Position numbers and translations under genes: made by a program | Assembly: GCF_902686445.1 (NCBI RefSeq) | Contig: NC_062217.1 | Span: forward strand, 84,873,758 to 84,937,757 | Origin: Sciurus carolinensis | Taxonomy: Eukaryota > Chordata > Mammalia > Rodentia > Sciuridae | Direction of reading: 5' to 3' | DNA length: 64,000 nucleotides | In this document: one piece after another, positions 45,818 through 57,174 of the stretch | How the letters are laid out: the number at the start of each line of letters is the position of its first letter | How positions within the stretch are numbered: position 1 is the stretch's first letter | Notes under the pieces: generated by a model | Told to the model about the DNA's origin: nothing | The model's input: the letters and a program-made list of their open reading frames with translations, nothing else | Database searches by the model: none

Positions 45818-45945
45818 AATTTGGGGGTGCAGCTCAATAGTAGAATGGTTACCTAGCATGCATGAGGCCCTGGGTTTGATCCCCAGCACCTCAAAATAAA
45901 TAAATAAATATTTAAAAATAAAAATTAACTTAAAAAACATACAGG
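45818..45945 (+). mobile_element. ID SINE with AAAT tail
   Basis: 'ggtgcagctcaatagtagaa', 'ttacctagcatgcatgaggc', 'gtttgatccccagcacctca', then AAAT units. Confidence 0.92.
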
Positions 45946-45995
45946 GTTTTCTCCTCTCCAAACCCAATAGAATGCAATTAGTGCAGTTATAAGTC

Positions 45996-46010
45996 AAAAA
46001 AAAAAAAAAA
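45996..46010 (+). repeat. Poly-A tract
   Basis: A run of 15 A residues, no SINE body. Confidence 0.9.
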
Positions 46011-46079
46011 GCAGTCTGAGTTATTTTTAAAAACTATCATTGTGATTAGAAGCATCAGATTAAAGCTTTGGGTTTGTTT

Positions 46080-46690
46080 GCTTGCTTGTTAAAGATCGCA
46101 TGGGTCGAACGTTCATGAAATTCACATGGAATGAAAGGAGAATGGCCCCTCAGCATAGTTCCTACCCAGGCTGGTGTGGGTGTTATTATTCTGTTGACTC
46201 ACTGCATCATCAATCATAAAAATCAAAACTGACACATCAGACAAAGGGCCAAGGTCTCCCTGAAGGCCCGCGTCTCCGTCCTTTTAACACCAGCATCCAC
46301 GTCACGGTTGTCGGGCCTCTGGGATCAGAACACCATACCAGCACTTAAATCATTTCTTTCTCCAAGCAGGGGCATCACCTGGCTGTTTTCCACCCATATT
46401 ACAATGACCCACTTTGTGTGGGGGGCCAGATGAAAACCAGGTTACACAACATTCCAGATGTTTACTTCCCCCATTGATGGTTACTCAAAATAGCGCTTCT
46501 TATGGAAACAATGCTGCCTGTGAATGCCAACATGCTTCAACCAGAGAGTTAAGTGCTGTCCCAGGGTTAAACCAGACACACACGTGAGCCCTGGAGCTGT
46601 CAGGGTGTCCGTGGCACCATGCTGGGCACTAAGTGGCACACACTTGTGCCATATACCCCTTGGGGGCTTATAAGGAAACGTTAAATATAC
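46080..46690. promoter_or_regulatory. Candidate regulatory element (repeat-free, CpG-clustered)
   Basis: No repeat recognised. Nine CpGs fall within about 46095-46315, unusual for this window. Motif-like sites: TGACTCA (AP-1 type) at 46195-46201, CACCTG at 46376-46381, ACATTCCA (TEAD type) at about 46449-46456 and CACGTG at 46581-46586. These are short matches that occur by chance. The call rests on their clustering and absence of repeats and is inference. Confidence 0.3.
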
Positions 46691-47380
46691 TCAGAGATGC
46701 ATGCCACCAGCTGTCAAATATTTGGTCCTACGGAGAAAAGGTGGGGCATTGGTACTGTGAGCATTCTTTGTAATTTCATCACACTGACACCACATGTATG
46801 CATCCTCTAGCCCTTGTGCATGCCCCTGCTCCCAACTTTGCTCAATCCAATGATCCCTAGAGAAAGCTTTGAGACCAGATAAGGACCAATCATGATTCAT
46901 GTGAAAGGTGAGTAATCTATTCAAGTCAATCCACTGAAAAGCATATTTTTTTGGTTTGGGGTTTTGGGTTTGGATTCTGAGTGTGCTTGTGAGTATGCAT
47001 GCACACACACCTAGTGCACATTGCACATTTTGTGACATCATCAGTATGCAGAGTGAACAGGACCCAGGAACTGTCAGCATTCCTGCCTTTTCATACACTA
47101 CGGAGTGATGGTACCGAAGGGCTGTGTCAGGGTTTCAGAGCACAGAGGAGGAACTCAGAAAAGAGTAAGTGGCCCAGCACAGGCAGCAAAGGAGATAAAG
47201 CTGAAACTGAGAGTCCAAGAGTAGGCAGGAGCTGGTCCAGTAAAAAAGCCAGGCTGGGGCAGTCCCCAGGGATGGGTAGTAGGAACAGATGTGGAGGACC
47301 CCAGGGAAACCAGCAGGGCTAGAGCTGGGCTGAGAGTGGAGACTGGGTTAGAGATAAACACAGAAAAGCACTCAAGGGCC
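46691..47380. other. Repeat-poor stretch with a long minus frame
   Basis: The minus-strand frame at 46691-47098 (135 codons) is among the longest not explained by a repeat. It has no domain I recognise and a G/T-rich run (about 46945-46985) lies inside it. The plus frame at 46999-47322 overlaps it. I treat both as chance. Confidence 0.35.
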
Positions 47381-47384
47381 AGAT

Positions 47385-47735
47385 GAAAGCAGGGTTCATA
47401 TGCCTTACCAAGGAGTGTGAGCTCTACCCTGAAGACAGGAGGTTGTATTCAAAACAATAATCAGATTTATATATGGAAAAATTCTTAGAGATGGAAGGGC
47501 AAACCAGAGTAGAGCAATAAGAGATTAAAGAAGACCCAAAAGAGAGCTATTGGCATGATCCGGAGGAGGCGCTACAAAGCCATGGACAGAGAGGCTACAA
47601 AGGTGGAGAGCAGACTGACTTTTGGACATCCACAGATGAGTTCTTGAGGACCAGTCAGAGGTGGGGTGAGCATTTCACTGAGCACCGAAGGTTCAAAGAT
47701 TACTAGACAATATTGGAGCAACAGATGACCACATC
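47385..47735 (-). repeat. L2 LINE fragment
   Basis: 'tgagctctaccctgaagaca', 'caaaacaataatcagattta', 'ctattggcatgatccggagg' follow reverse-strand L2 order. Confidence 0.6.
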
Positions 47736-47739
47736 CACA

Positions 47740-48910
47740 TCACCACTTTCCTATCCTAAGGCGCTTCCAGGCACTGTGTGAGAGGGAGGGAGGAGTGACT
47801 TGAAAATTCCAGCGTACAGCCCGCAATGTTTTCCACATGGTGCACATATAAATATTGCTCTCTGGTGTGCAGCTGCAGCTGCTCCTGCCAGCACCTGGCT
47901 CTGTTTGTCACCCTGCCCCAAACTCGTTCCATAGACGCCTCAGCTCTAAGAGTCACCCTTCATCTCTGCCTGCTCCTGGCTGACAGGTCTTCCCTGGGCC
48001 ACATGATGGGAGCTGAGCTTCAGGTAGTCTGAGGGCTCATCCTTTACCTGCCTGGCCATCCATCCCTCGCTTCAGTCCCCAACATGTCCCACACCAGAAG
48101 GATATATGCCATCAGTCCATGGGATTTCAGATGTTGATTCCCGGTGCTGACCAGCTCATGGGGTCCCTGTGGTTTGCTGAAGCCTGAGATTAATGCAGCA
48201 GGAGGGAGGCCTAATTATCAGGCCCGCACCTCTACCAACATTTACCAAATGCCTGCTGTGTGCAATTCATCAGGTTGGCACCATGTATTCATACCCAGCA
48301 CACCTAGAACACACCTAGAGGTGTGAAACTAAAGCAGAAAAGAGGCATCAACAGGGAAGGTCGTGGGGTAATGTGAGAAGGCCAACATGGCTTGGACCTC
48401 AGCCCACAGACATGAGGCCTACTTTGAATTGCCAAGATACAATTTTCAGTGTTGAAATTTTTCAGGAAATTTTGAAGCCAGTTGTTAAACCCTGGGTAGT
48501 TTGAAATCAGTCATGATGATGAGAATCTTTACACCATGGTAATCAGCAAATCCCCCACCTATCACTTCCCCCATCTCTTCAAAACTGTGGTTGAAGCTCT
48601 ACATCCCTCACCTTGTTCTTCTCCCCATCTATCACTGGAACCCAACTTAGAGACTGTAGGACACCACCTCATATTACACTAGAGTCTGGCAAATGTTGTG
48701 CTAAAATATAAGTTACACTGGGAGATTGGCACAGTGAACAGCAGAGGGATTGGAACATGGAAGTCCTAGCTTCCTGCACCCTACTCCTCAGCACGTAAGC
48801 ATGGGGAAGCTCAGCTCTGTAGTTAGTGGGGGTGAAAAAGACATGGCTGCTCCTTCACAGGCCAAGAGGAAACTGAAGCAAGGGAAGGGGCAGCCTGAGC
48901 CAGTCTCCAC
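47740..48910. other. Repeat-poor, somewhat GC-richer sequence
   Basis: Only a short L2-like scrap is visible (about 48238-48290, 'tttaccaaatgcctgctgtg'). Short frames at 47756-47956 and 47826-48032 overlap on opposite strands. No exon can be defended. Confidence 0.4.
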
Positions 48911-48914
48911 TGCC

Positions 48915-49050
48915 TTCTCCACAGTGGTACGCCTTGGGCATGGAATTTAATGCCTTGGGTTTTTCATTTATAAAATGGTGATACTAACCCCAGTTCAAGG
49001 CTTTCTAGGATATAATGTGCAGAGCATCCTAATAGTGGATTCCTGGTATG
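48915..49050 (+). repeat. MIR-like SINE fragment
   Basis: 'ccttgggtttttcatttata', 'aaaatggtgatactaacccc' and 'ggatataatgtgcagagc' fit the MIR 3' half. Confidence 0.65.
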
Positions 49051-49202
49051 GTTGTTGCTTATCTATTTGGACCTTTGGTAGTCCTGATGTCCTCAAGAAA
49101 GAAAAAGAAGAAAGTAATAGGGATGCACCTGAGTCTTCCCCTTTCTTTTCTTTTCTCTGAAAATTCCAGTTATTTTTAATCTATGACTAGATTGGAGCAT
49201 TC

Positions 49203-49380
49203 CTCAACCAACAGTTCCCAAACCTGATCAATTATCAAAATCTTCTGCAAAACTTCTTAGAACACAGGTTCAGACTTGCTCAATATGAATATCTTGGTGG
49301 TTCCCAGCAACATGCAACTTTTTAAGATCCCTCCCAACCAAGGAAAACTGCTGCTGACCTGAGTCAGGGAATGTCCACCC
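49203..49380 (+). mobile_element. hAT (MER5-like) DNA transposon fossil
   Basis: 'cagttcccaaacctgatcaa', 'aaatcttctgcaaaacttct', 'agcaacatgcaactttttaa' and 'aaactgctgctgacct' approximate the MER5A consensus order. Diverged. Confidence 0.5.
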
Positions 49381-49466
49381 CCATGGGCTGCCTCCAGGTG
49401 TCAGTTCAGGGGCACTCCAGGTGATTGGTATCTGAAGATCTCAGACAGGGATGGAGCCTTTATGTA

Positions 49467-49499
49467 GGGTTGTTGTTGTTGTGTTGTTGTTTTTTTGTT
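49467..49499 (+). repeat. (TTG)n / T-rich repeat
   Basis: Six to seven GTT units then a T7 run. Confidence 0.88.
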
Positions 49500-49619
49500 T
49501 AACTGTTGGAATCAGGAGATCTTTGCAATAAACAATATGCATGCCTCCTTGCAAAATAATGTAAACCAATAACAGGCTTCTATAATCCTATTTTTAAAAG
49601 GCTTTAAATAACTTTCCAA

Positions 49620-50420
49620 TGCAAAACAACCCACTTAAGCAGACTTCATTCATTTTACGGGCCAGTTCTAAAGCTGAACCACTAGCTCTCTGAGAGCCAC
49701 ACTGAACCAAAGAGAGTCATTTCATATGTCACCACCACACGGGTAACTCATGCTGTGACATCAAGCCAATAGGCTCCACATGGTGTGGACCAAAAGGAAT
49801 ATTATTCGTGTGGCTCCCTTCACTCCCTCATTTTGGGAGGATGCTGGCAGTACCCTAACAGAATTCTCTGTGTTCTTGACCAAGCCTGTCTCGTGCAAGG
49901 GAAAAAAAAAAATTCCTCATCTGAGCCTCTGGCTCCTACTGAACCTGAAGATAAATTCAGCTGATGTGTTTTTCCCGATAAGTTAATGTTACAGGCTTCA
50001 CAATGGTGACCTCAAGTCCACATTGCAACGAACAGCAGTTCAGCCAACGCACTGAGCTTGATAGCCCACTCGCTGCCTTTTAATTAAAATTCCAAGTTGG
50101 TGTTTTTGTTTTCAAAGGAAGGATGGAGCGCATCAAGGTCACTGGGTGCAGCCAGGCGCTGCCAGGGAAGAATGCCTCGCTGCATATTTACACTTCAGCA
50201 GCTCCTGGGAGGGCAGCATGCTGCCGCAGGAAGGATTTCTAGCAACTTTCAGAATGGTTTCCAAATATAAATAGCTTCTACGGCATGATATATTCTAGCA
50301 AGAAAGAAAGACTGGAACAAAAGTAAGTTATTGACTGGCAGATGCCTGCCTGCCAGTGGGCACTGGAGCATCAGGGGCTGGGCTCTTTCCAGCTAAATTT
50401 AGCATCCGCGTTAATGTACT
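49620..50420. promoter_or_regulatory. Candidate conserved non-coding element
   Basis: About 800 bp with no recognisable repeat in a repeat-rich window. It has motif-like sites: CCAAT (about 49766), TAATTAA (50091-50097), TCAAGGTCA (nuclear-receptor/ERR type, 50133-50141), and an AT core 'tataaatag' (50266-50274) beside a polypurine and GC-rich segment. Whether it is conserved or active cannot be judged from one genome. Confidence 0.3.
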
Positions 50421-50424
50421 GCTG

Positions 50425-50736
50425 AACAATGCCCTTTAGAAGAGTCACATAAATCAGGAGAGGAAAGATTACTAAAATTTATGAAGCAATCACTGTGAGA
50501 AACCCCTGGGCACAATCACTGTGATAAATACCTTGTTAAGTCCCAGCCCATCCCCACCTTATGTTTCCTGTTAACACGAGGGGTACATTACCAAGCTCTG
50601 CTACTTCCCAAAGGAGAAGCTCTCTGCATTTAGGAGTTGTGCAGCAATCTGGGCCCAATCCAACCTGACAAAATCATTCCTAGATATAAAGAAATGGAAG
50701 AGCCAGCTAAGCAAGCACGGATTTTCCAGGGTGATC

Positions 50737-50776
<40 letters not shown>

Positions 50777-51020
50777 GTCATTTTGTCCTTTTCTATAGCA
50801 AAGTCATTAAATACAGAAGGAAAGAGGTTTTCATGTTTAGCCCTAGGCAAAATCTTTCATATAAATAATGGCACAAGTCAGGGCACAGTCCTTTGTTGAA
50901 AGGTCCATCCTGGTTCTAGGATCAGAAATGAGGATTCATCACATGGTCAGAATGCACCTGCTTTGAAAGTGCACCTCCCCAGAGGAGAGCCAGCCAGGCC
51001 ATATCATGGGTGATTCTTGG
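50425..51020. other. Unassigned, with poly-T35
   Basis: A run of 35 T lies at 50741-50775 with no SINE or obvious retrocopy 3' end attached. Otherwise unique-looking. Confidence 0.6.
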
Positions 51021-51029
51021 GTCTTACAC

Positions 51030-51349
51030 CAAAGAAGAGTGTTAGGTCATGTGGACACTTCCCTCAGAAGGAATTAATATTGGACTTAAGTAGTGGATTA
51101 GTTTTAGTAAGCAGAAATTATTACCAAAAAATGAGCCTGACTCTTGCTTTCTGTCTCATGGGGGATCTCTTCTGCATGTGCTGTCAACATTATGATGCCT
51201 TCTGCCATGAGGTTCCTCAACAAAGCTGATGCCATGCTGGTGCCATGCTCTTGAACCCCCAGAACTATGAGCCAAATAAACCTCTTTTTGTTATAAAGTA
51301 CCCAGCCTCAGGTATTTTGTTAGAGTAATGCAAAACAGATTAATACAGA
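51030..51349 (+). mobile_element. MaLR/ERVL LTR, 5'-truncated
   Basis: 'tgccttctgccatgaggttc', 'cccccagaactatgagccaa', 'ataaacctctttttgttata' and 'gtaatgcaaaacagattaat' are MaLR 3' landmarks. The 'tatggtttgga' start is missing. Confidence 0.85.
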
Positions 51350-51374
51350 ATCCCTAGCAGGAGGAGTAGCTATG

Positions 51375-51460
51375 AAAATAAAATAAGAAAACTCAGTTTA
51401 AAGTATTTATCACTTGGCACATAGTTAGGGCTCAAGAAATATTAGTCATTATTATGATAG
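51375..51460 (+). repeat. MIR-like 3' tail
   Basis: 'tcacttggcacatagttagg', then 'gctcaagaaatattagtcat', the MIR/L2-type end. Confidence 0.65.
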
Positions 51461-51464
51461 ATGT

Positions 51465-52200
51465 TGATGATTCCCCCAAAGAAACTAATAGAAATCAGGA
51501 GATTTTGAGAATATTGCCTTCTGATCTCTCCCTGCATTTCCCCAAAGTCAGAGGATACAAAGCAGATGGGAGAATACAGAGTTGTTCTGCTATTGGGAGT
51601 ACCATTTATTCATTGCAATATGAATTGAGTCTCCACCATGCATTCAGTACTCTGTGAGTTTCATGCTTTTGCTTTGGTCTTCCCTCCTCCAAGGTGGGAT
51701 TAAGTATACTGAATTATGTTAAAATATCAAAATGAAATATTCCATTCTGCTCACTGATCATATTCATGCAGCTTTATTTTTCATATTCACACAGATCACT
51801 TTTCATTTTCATGGTGATAATGTATATATCATCCATGGCACACAGTTGTCAGAAATAAACTCAACTTGAGAAGACGCTAGTGTAATTGAACAAAGCAAAG
51901 ACCTTTCATATCTGGAGTAATACAGACTTATGAGAAGTTATTTTTGCCTTAAAACCTTAGTGTCTTTTAACCTTGTCAGAACATGCTTAGAACAAGATGT
52001 AGCTATTGAATAGAACAGTACTAAAAAGTGGTGAGAAAAGGCCTTTCACTGACCATAGGTATGAATCTTAGCCTCATAGGCTAAGCTCTAAGTAACAAAG
52101 AACAAAGGGGTCCTCAGTGGCAATGGAACTGACTGGTGTGTGAAGACCTCAGCATGACAGAGGCCACCTTCCCATTCTCACTTTTCACTGTTACTGCTGC
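51465..52200. other. No recognisable feature
   Basis: Unique-looking AT-rich DNA. Confidence 0.4.
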
Positions 52201-52204
52201 ATGA

Positions 52205-52330
52205 ATCACAACAGAGCAAATCCTCAATCTCTGCAGGATTTAGTTTCTTTGTCTGTAAAAATGCAATGAGCCCTAACCCCAATGTAAGGATCCATTGAGT
52301 GACTTAAAGGATGTGGGAAACAGGGAAGAG
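52205..52330 (+). repeat. MIR-like SINE fragment
   Basis: 'agtttctttgtctgtaaaaa', 'tgcaatgagccctaacccca' resembles the MIR 3' core. Confidence 0.55.
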
Positions 52331-52334
52331 CTCC

Positions 52335-53825
52335 CTCCCTTCTATGCAGTCTCTATCTGGGACTGTCAACTGGAGAGGGAGAAGTTTAGGGCAAGGTCAT
52401 CCCAGGTGTGCCCTGCCCTCCTCTCTGCTCCCAGGACATTTATACAGATGAACTAGGTAACTGGGACATTAAAGCAGTGTTTCCACCTGTCTTTTGCCCT
52501 CCACCACTCTGCTGACACTATGTGCAATACTTCCTCAGCTCCAAAGCAAATGACCTTTGGCAGGAATTCATCTTCTACACACCCCACCACCCTTCTGCCT
52601 TTTCTTTTCAGCATTTAATATTGGCTGATTTCCATCTTGAAATCCTTTTGCCTTTAGTTTTCTGATATGATACTACTGTGGGTTGAATCCTGCCTCTCTG
52701 AGGCTTTCCCTCCAAGTCTACAATAAGGGTGCCACCTGTTCTTCTGATTCATAAATGCGCAATGCCCCAATGTTTCTAGACCTTTCCTCTTTCTATTCTC
52801 TGCCCTTCACCAGTGTCATTCATGTCAACAGCTTCAACTGTCTCTTCCTAAAATCATGGCTCCCAAATCTGTATTTGTGTTCTCTTTCCAACTTTTAGAA
52901 CACAAGGTGGAAATATTCAAATACCCACAGGGTCCAGGCAGGTTATGAAAATAGCTAAAATAGAATGAACTGGAGAATTATAAGGAGTGGTGGGGACTAT
53001 AGCAAAGTGGAAAGTAAATCGTTAATTGTTAACATGTAGGAATGAGGACCCCATGATTCCCAAGCCTAATATTTTGCAAAGAAAATCAAAAGTGCAGATT
53101 TTTAACAGATCCTGCCCTCTATCTTTCTGAGTTTGGCAGAATGAGTTCACAAAGAAGGATGGCAAGAAGCACATATATGGAGTGGGGGGCTTTAATAATT
53201 GTGCCCCTTGGGCACTCAAAGAGATCAGAAATTTGTCATGAAGGAGATGGAGATTCCAGATGAGTGCAAAACTCAACAAAACTCTCTGGTCCAAGGGAGT
53301 AAGGAATGTCCCATTCTGAATCCAGTTGAGATTGTCCAGAAAACATGACAAGGATGAAGATTCACCAAACTAGCTCTATACTTTGATGGTTTATTACCAC
53401 TTGCAAAATCATTTCATCCACGTGGGTAATCATTTGCTGATGGTCAAATGAAGTTATAAAACTACCCCCAAAATACAGATTTTAATAAGCAGTTCGTCTA
53501 CAATTAATTCAATTTCTAGATGCTGTTCAGGTCAGGCCATGCAAGGCAAACAAATTGCATCTGAAAGCCAAATGTAGCCTGTGAATAACAAATTAATTTA
53601 CTATATTTTTCTAGACTCACAAGTTCAATGACTATCATATACCTTATCTGAAAGTCTCGTTGGGAATCTCAACATTTGACTATTCAAACCCACCCTAATC
53701 TTTTCTAAGCCAGCTCTTCATACCAGTGTCTATAATTTAAATATTCTCCCAAGTACCCAGGTTTGAAAGCACTATATCTTTTTCAACTTCCGTTTCAACT
53801 AAACAGCTCTGCTATATTATCTCTT
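52335..53825. other. No recognisable feature
   Basis: About 1.5 kb, unique-looking. The 109-codon minus frame at 53022-53351 has no domain I recognise. Confidence 0.4.
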
Positions 53826-53829
53826 CAAT

Positions 53830-54110
53830 GATATTTGAATCTATAACCTCCCTTAACATCTCACTGACACCACTAATGGTCCACTACAATGTCACAGTTG
53901 CCTTACTGACCTCATTTTCTCTTTCTCCCCCGTAGTCCTACATACTACTAACCAACTAATCGCCCCAAGATGCTCCTTTTCACATAACTCTCCTACACAA
54001 ATACCTCAAAGCTTCCTATAAACCCTGAAACTTAGCAGATAAATACTCTCAACCTGGCACCCAAAGTCCTCCATAATCTAAGGCAGACACTATTAGCCAT
54101 CTCTGAACAT
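53830..54110 (+). repeat. L2 LINE fragment
   Basis: 'caaagcttcctataaaccct', 'caacctggcacccaaagtcc', 'tccataatctaaggcagac' match the sense-strand L2 'aatccaaactccttaccatg...aaggccctgcatgatct' region. Confidence 0.6.
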
Positions 54111-54114
54111 ACCT

Positions 54115-54340
54115 TCTTCCTTCTGTGGTAATAGAACTGCCAGCAATTTGCTGGAAACTTAGACACCTGCAATGCAAAGTGTATTTCCCAAGCTCTCTTG
54201 CAGCTGAGTGTGCCCATGTGACTAAGTTCTAGTCAATGAAATGAACTTACAGTTTTATGAGGCAGTTTCTGTAAACCTTCTCTAAGAAACAGAACACAGA
54301 TGCCCTTTACTTCTGCTCTCCTTTTGCCCTAATGTCTAGA
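54115..54340. repeat. Ancient interspersed repeat, family uncertain
   Basis: 'aagctctcttgcagctgagt', 'gtgcccatgtgactaagttc', 'tagtcaatgaaatgaactta' resemble an old dispersed mammalian repeat, but I cannot name it. Confidence 0.4.
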
Positions 54341-54348
54341 ATATGATT

Positions 54349-54914
54349 ATATTAGTAAGGGTTCTCCAGAGAAACAGAGCCACTAGGATATGTAGAGATG
54401 TATATGGAAGAAGATTTATTATGAAAGTTATCTCACATGATTATAGAAACCAAAAAAGTCTCACAATATGCCATCTGCAGGCTGGAACCCAGGAAAGCCA
54501 GTGGTATAATTTAGATCAAGTCCAAAGAGAAGAAAACCCGCTAAGCCAATGGTGTGAGTCCCACTCCAAGTCTAAGGCCCAAAGGATTGGGAGGGAGCTT
54601 GATGTAAGTCCTGGAGTCCAAAGACCTAAGAGTCAGGAACTCTGATGTCCAAGAACTTGAAAATATGGATGTCCTAATTCAAGAAGAGATAAAGAGAAAA
54701 TCAGTCCTTCCTCTGCATTGTCCTTGTATTTAGACCTCAGGAGACAGGATGGGCCCACACACATACTGGTGATGGTGGATCCAAATGCTACTGAACCAAA
54801 TGCTAATAATCTCTTCCAGAGACACCTTCACAGACGGACCCAGAAATAATGTTTTACCAGCTATCTGGGCATCCATTAGACCAGTCAAGGTGACAATTAA
54901 GATTAATTATCACA
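54349..54914 (-). mobile_element. MLT2-like ERVL solo LTR
   Basis: Antisense: 'attagtaagggttctccaga', 'gaaacagagccactaggata', 'aataatgttttaccagctat', 'atctgggcatccattagacc', 'caattaagattaattatcac'. About 565 bp with no internal ERV coding sequence. The 100-codon frame at 54343-54645 lies in it. Confidence 0.88.
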
Positions 54915-55184
54915 AGGAGACTACATCATAGAGTGACAAGGTAGAGTCACCTGGTCCCTGAAACAATGGAATACATTCCACCCCTGGGCCTATTAGACTT
55001 TAAATATTTGTATCTTAAGTCATGTTTACCTCTAGTTTTTTGTACTTTCAGTTAAGTCTTATCCTCACTAATGTAGAACCTATGTAACATGTCTCTTCCC
55101 ACATACATTAACCATATCTTATCCATATTCGAACTAAACTACGTAATTCCCCAAGATATGTCTGCTTTCATCCCTCTCTCTCTT

Positions 55185-55415
55185 TCCTCATGCTAAATCC
55201 AGATTGCTTTTCTCTCACTGAAATTCTATCCCTCTCTCAAAACTCATGTCAATCTCATATTTCAGTTCCATAAAATCTTTCTTCATCCCTCCAGAAGTAC
55301 ATGAGATTTCTCCCTCTTTTTCTCCCTTCCTCCCTCAGCAGAATTTGGTCTATGCCTTTCCTACTTGCCTTGTATTACCAGCATCATAGCCCGTACTTAG
55401 ACACACAGCAGCAGC
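55185..55415 (+). repeat. L2 LINE 3' fragment
   Basis: 'atttcagttccataaaatct', 'ttcttcatccctccagaagt', 'tttggtctatgcctttccta' fit sense L2 loosely. Confidence 0.45.
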
Positions 55416-55419
55416 AGCA

Positions 55420-56725
55420 CTGTGGGTCTATGATATAGTTTGTTTAATTGCATTAAAAAAAAAGTCACTCAAAAGAGAAAGAGTGACTGAGGGGTATACT
55501 CAGAGGGTACTCCCCAGAGGTCTTGGATGGTTGGAGACAAGGGGTATTGTGGGTAGGCTTTCTGCACATCTGTGGACTGGAGTTGTTGTTGGAGGGACCT
55601 GCTGGCAGAGCCATCTCTATGTCACTTCTTAGAACCATGTCATCCCCAGATCTGAGGAACAAAGCCATTACATCAAATCACCACCTTGCCCATAGCTGTC
55701 CCCCTGCCTTACTCTTCCCAACCAACCCCTGGGAAAGAAGAGCCCTAGCATTAACCATTTGATCAATGGGTCATTTTAACCCTGTATTTGATCAGATGAA
55801 CATTTCACAACTTTTTTACTTAGTCATAACTGCCGTTCTACCCTAAGATCCACACCCCCTTCCAGATTTTTCTTTTGGAACCTGCTCTGAATAACAATAA
55901 GAATAGCTTGGCTTGGCAGAGGGTCCAGGTTAGGATTACATGACATATGGCCCTGTTGGATGGAAGCCACACTGTCAGATTATCCAGGGGACTGGTCTTG
56001 ATGCCTGTGAGTTGCTTACCTGAGAGCCCCCATCACCTCTTCACACCCCAGACCTTTGACAGAAGATGACATTTAAATATAAATAGCAAAGAAAGGAGTT
56101 GGGAAAGAAGACAGAAATATCCTCTCCAGGCCTCAGGCTACTCTGAGGCTTAGCCTGCCAGGGAATCAGATGATCACTTCCCAATGTCTCCCAGAGTGAC
56201 ATATGTTCTCTCAGGAACCGCACAGCTCCTCAGCAGGCTGGGCCGGAGGTTTGCACCATCTCTGCAAACAGAGGCTTCTTGTAACTGCCTCTGTCCTTCC
56301 ACCCGCGTCTTCAGATTTCCTAAACTCAGGTTAGTGCTGAGGGTGACTGCAGACAGAACAAAGGAAAGAGGGTCTTGTCACAGCCTGGGTCAGGAATGGG
56401 ACAGGGCACAGAAAGGGAAGAAGGGAGAGAATCTGGGCTCCATGGGTTTAAAAAAAAAAAAAAAAAAAAAAAGCCTCCCACTAAGAGATCCAAGGTCAGG
56501 CTGCCAGGGGTCCCTCTCACTTCTCCAAGCCTCTGATCTTGGCTGTTGATCCTGCTGTCACCACAGACACTGCCTTCTTCCAGGCATTTTCAAAGGGACT
56601 AATTCAAACAGAGACCTTGGCTTAAACCTTGGGTCTGTTGTTTTTTAGCTCAGTCCTTTCTTTTTACTGTTTTTTCTATTTTTCATTTTATGTGCTACTT
56701 TTTGCTTATTTCACCCTTTGCTTCT
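55420..56725. other. No recognisable feature; contains A23
   Basis: GC-richer unique-looking DNA with an A-tract at 56450-56472. The 121-codon frame at 56184-56549 reads through this poly-A as lysines and is rejected. Confidence 0.45.
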
Positions 56726-56729
56726 TTTT

Positions 56730-56920
56730 AGTTTTGTTTGTGCAGTACTAGGGATTGCACACAGAAATGTTCTACCATTGAGCTATATCCCCAGTCCTTT
56801 TGTTTTATTTTAAGACCAGATCTCACTACATTGCCTTGGCTGACCTCAAACTTGTAATCCTCCTGCCTCAGCCTCCCAAGTCTCTGAGATTGCAAGTGTG
56901 CACTCCCACATCAGACTACT
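56730..56920 (-). mobile_element. MEN (B1-dID) dimeric SINE
   Basis: Antisense ID half ('gtgcagtactagggattgca', 'ctaccattgagctatatccc') joined to a B1 half ('cttgtaatcctcctgcctca', 'gcctcccaagtctctgagat'). Confidence 0.9.
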
Positions 56921-56997
56921 TTTTTCAGAGGGGACAGGAAGTGACTGTTTAAAGTGTCATACATCACATAATGGTGCTCTTAAGATACCTTAGATGA

Positions 56998-57159
56998 GGG
57001 CTTGGCAGACTTTTTCCATAAAGGTCCAGACAATAAATATGTTTTGACTTTGTAGGCCATATGGCCTCTGTTGCAACTATCCTGTTGCCCAATTGCAAAA
57101 GTCAACATATACAAGACAAACCAACCAGCATAGCTACATTCCAATAAAACTTTATTTAC
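56998..57159 (+). mobile_element. hAT-type DNA transposon fossil, left part
   Basis: 'ggcttggcagactttttcca', 'taaaggtccagacaataaat', 'ggccatatggcctctgttgc', 'ccaataaaactttatttaca' match a very common hAT-derived repeat. It is split by the L1 that follows. Confidence 0.82.
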
Positions 57160-57174
57160 AAAATCAGGCAGCAA

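Noticed and set aside
46691..47098. 135-codon minus-strand frame, among the longest not made of repeat
   Set aside because: No recognised domain, a G/T-rich run inside it, an overlapping frame on the other strand and no splice or promoter context. This length is not surprising by chance over six frames of 64 kb.
56184..56549. 121-codon plus frame
   Set aside because: Crosses a poly-A tract read as lysines; no domain.
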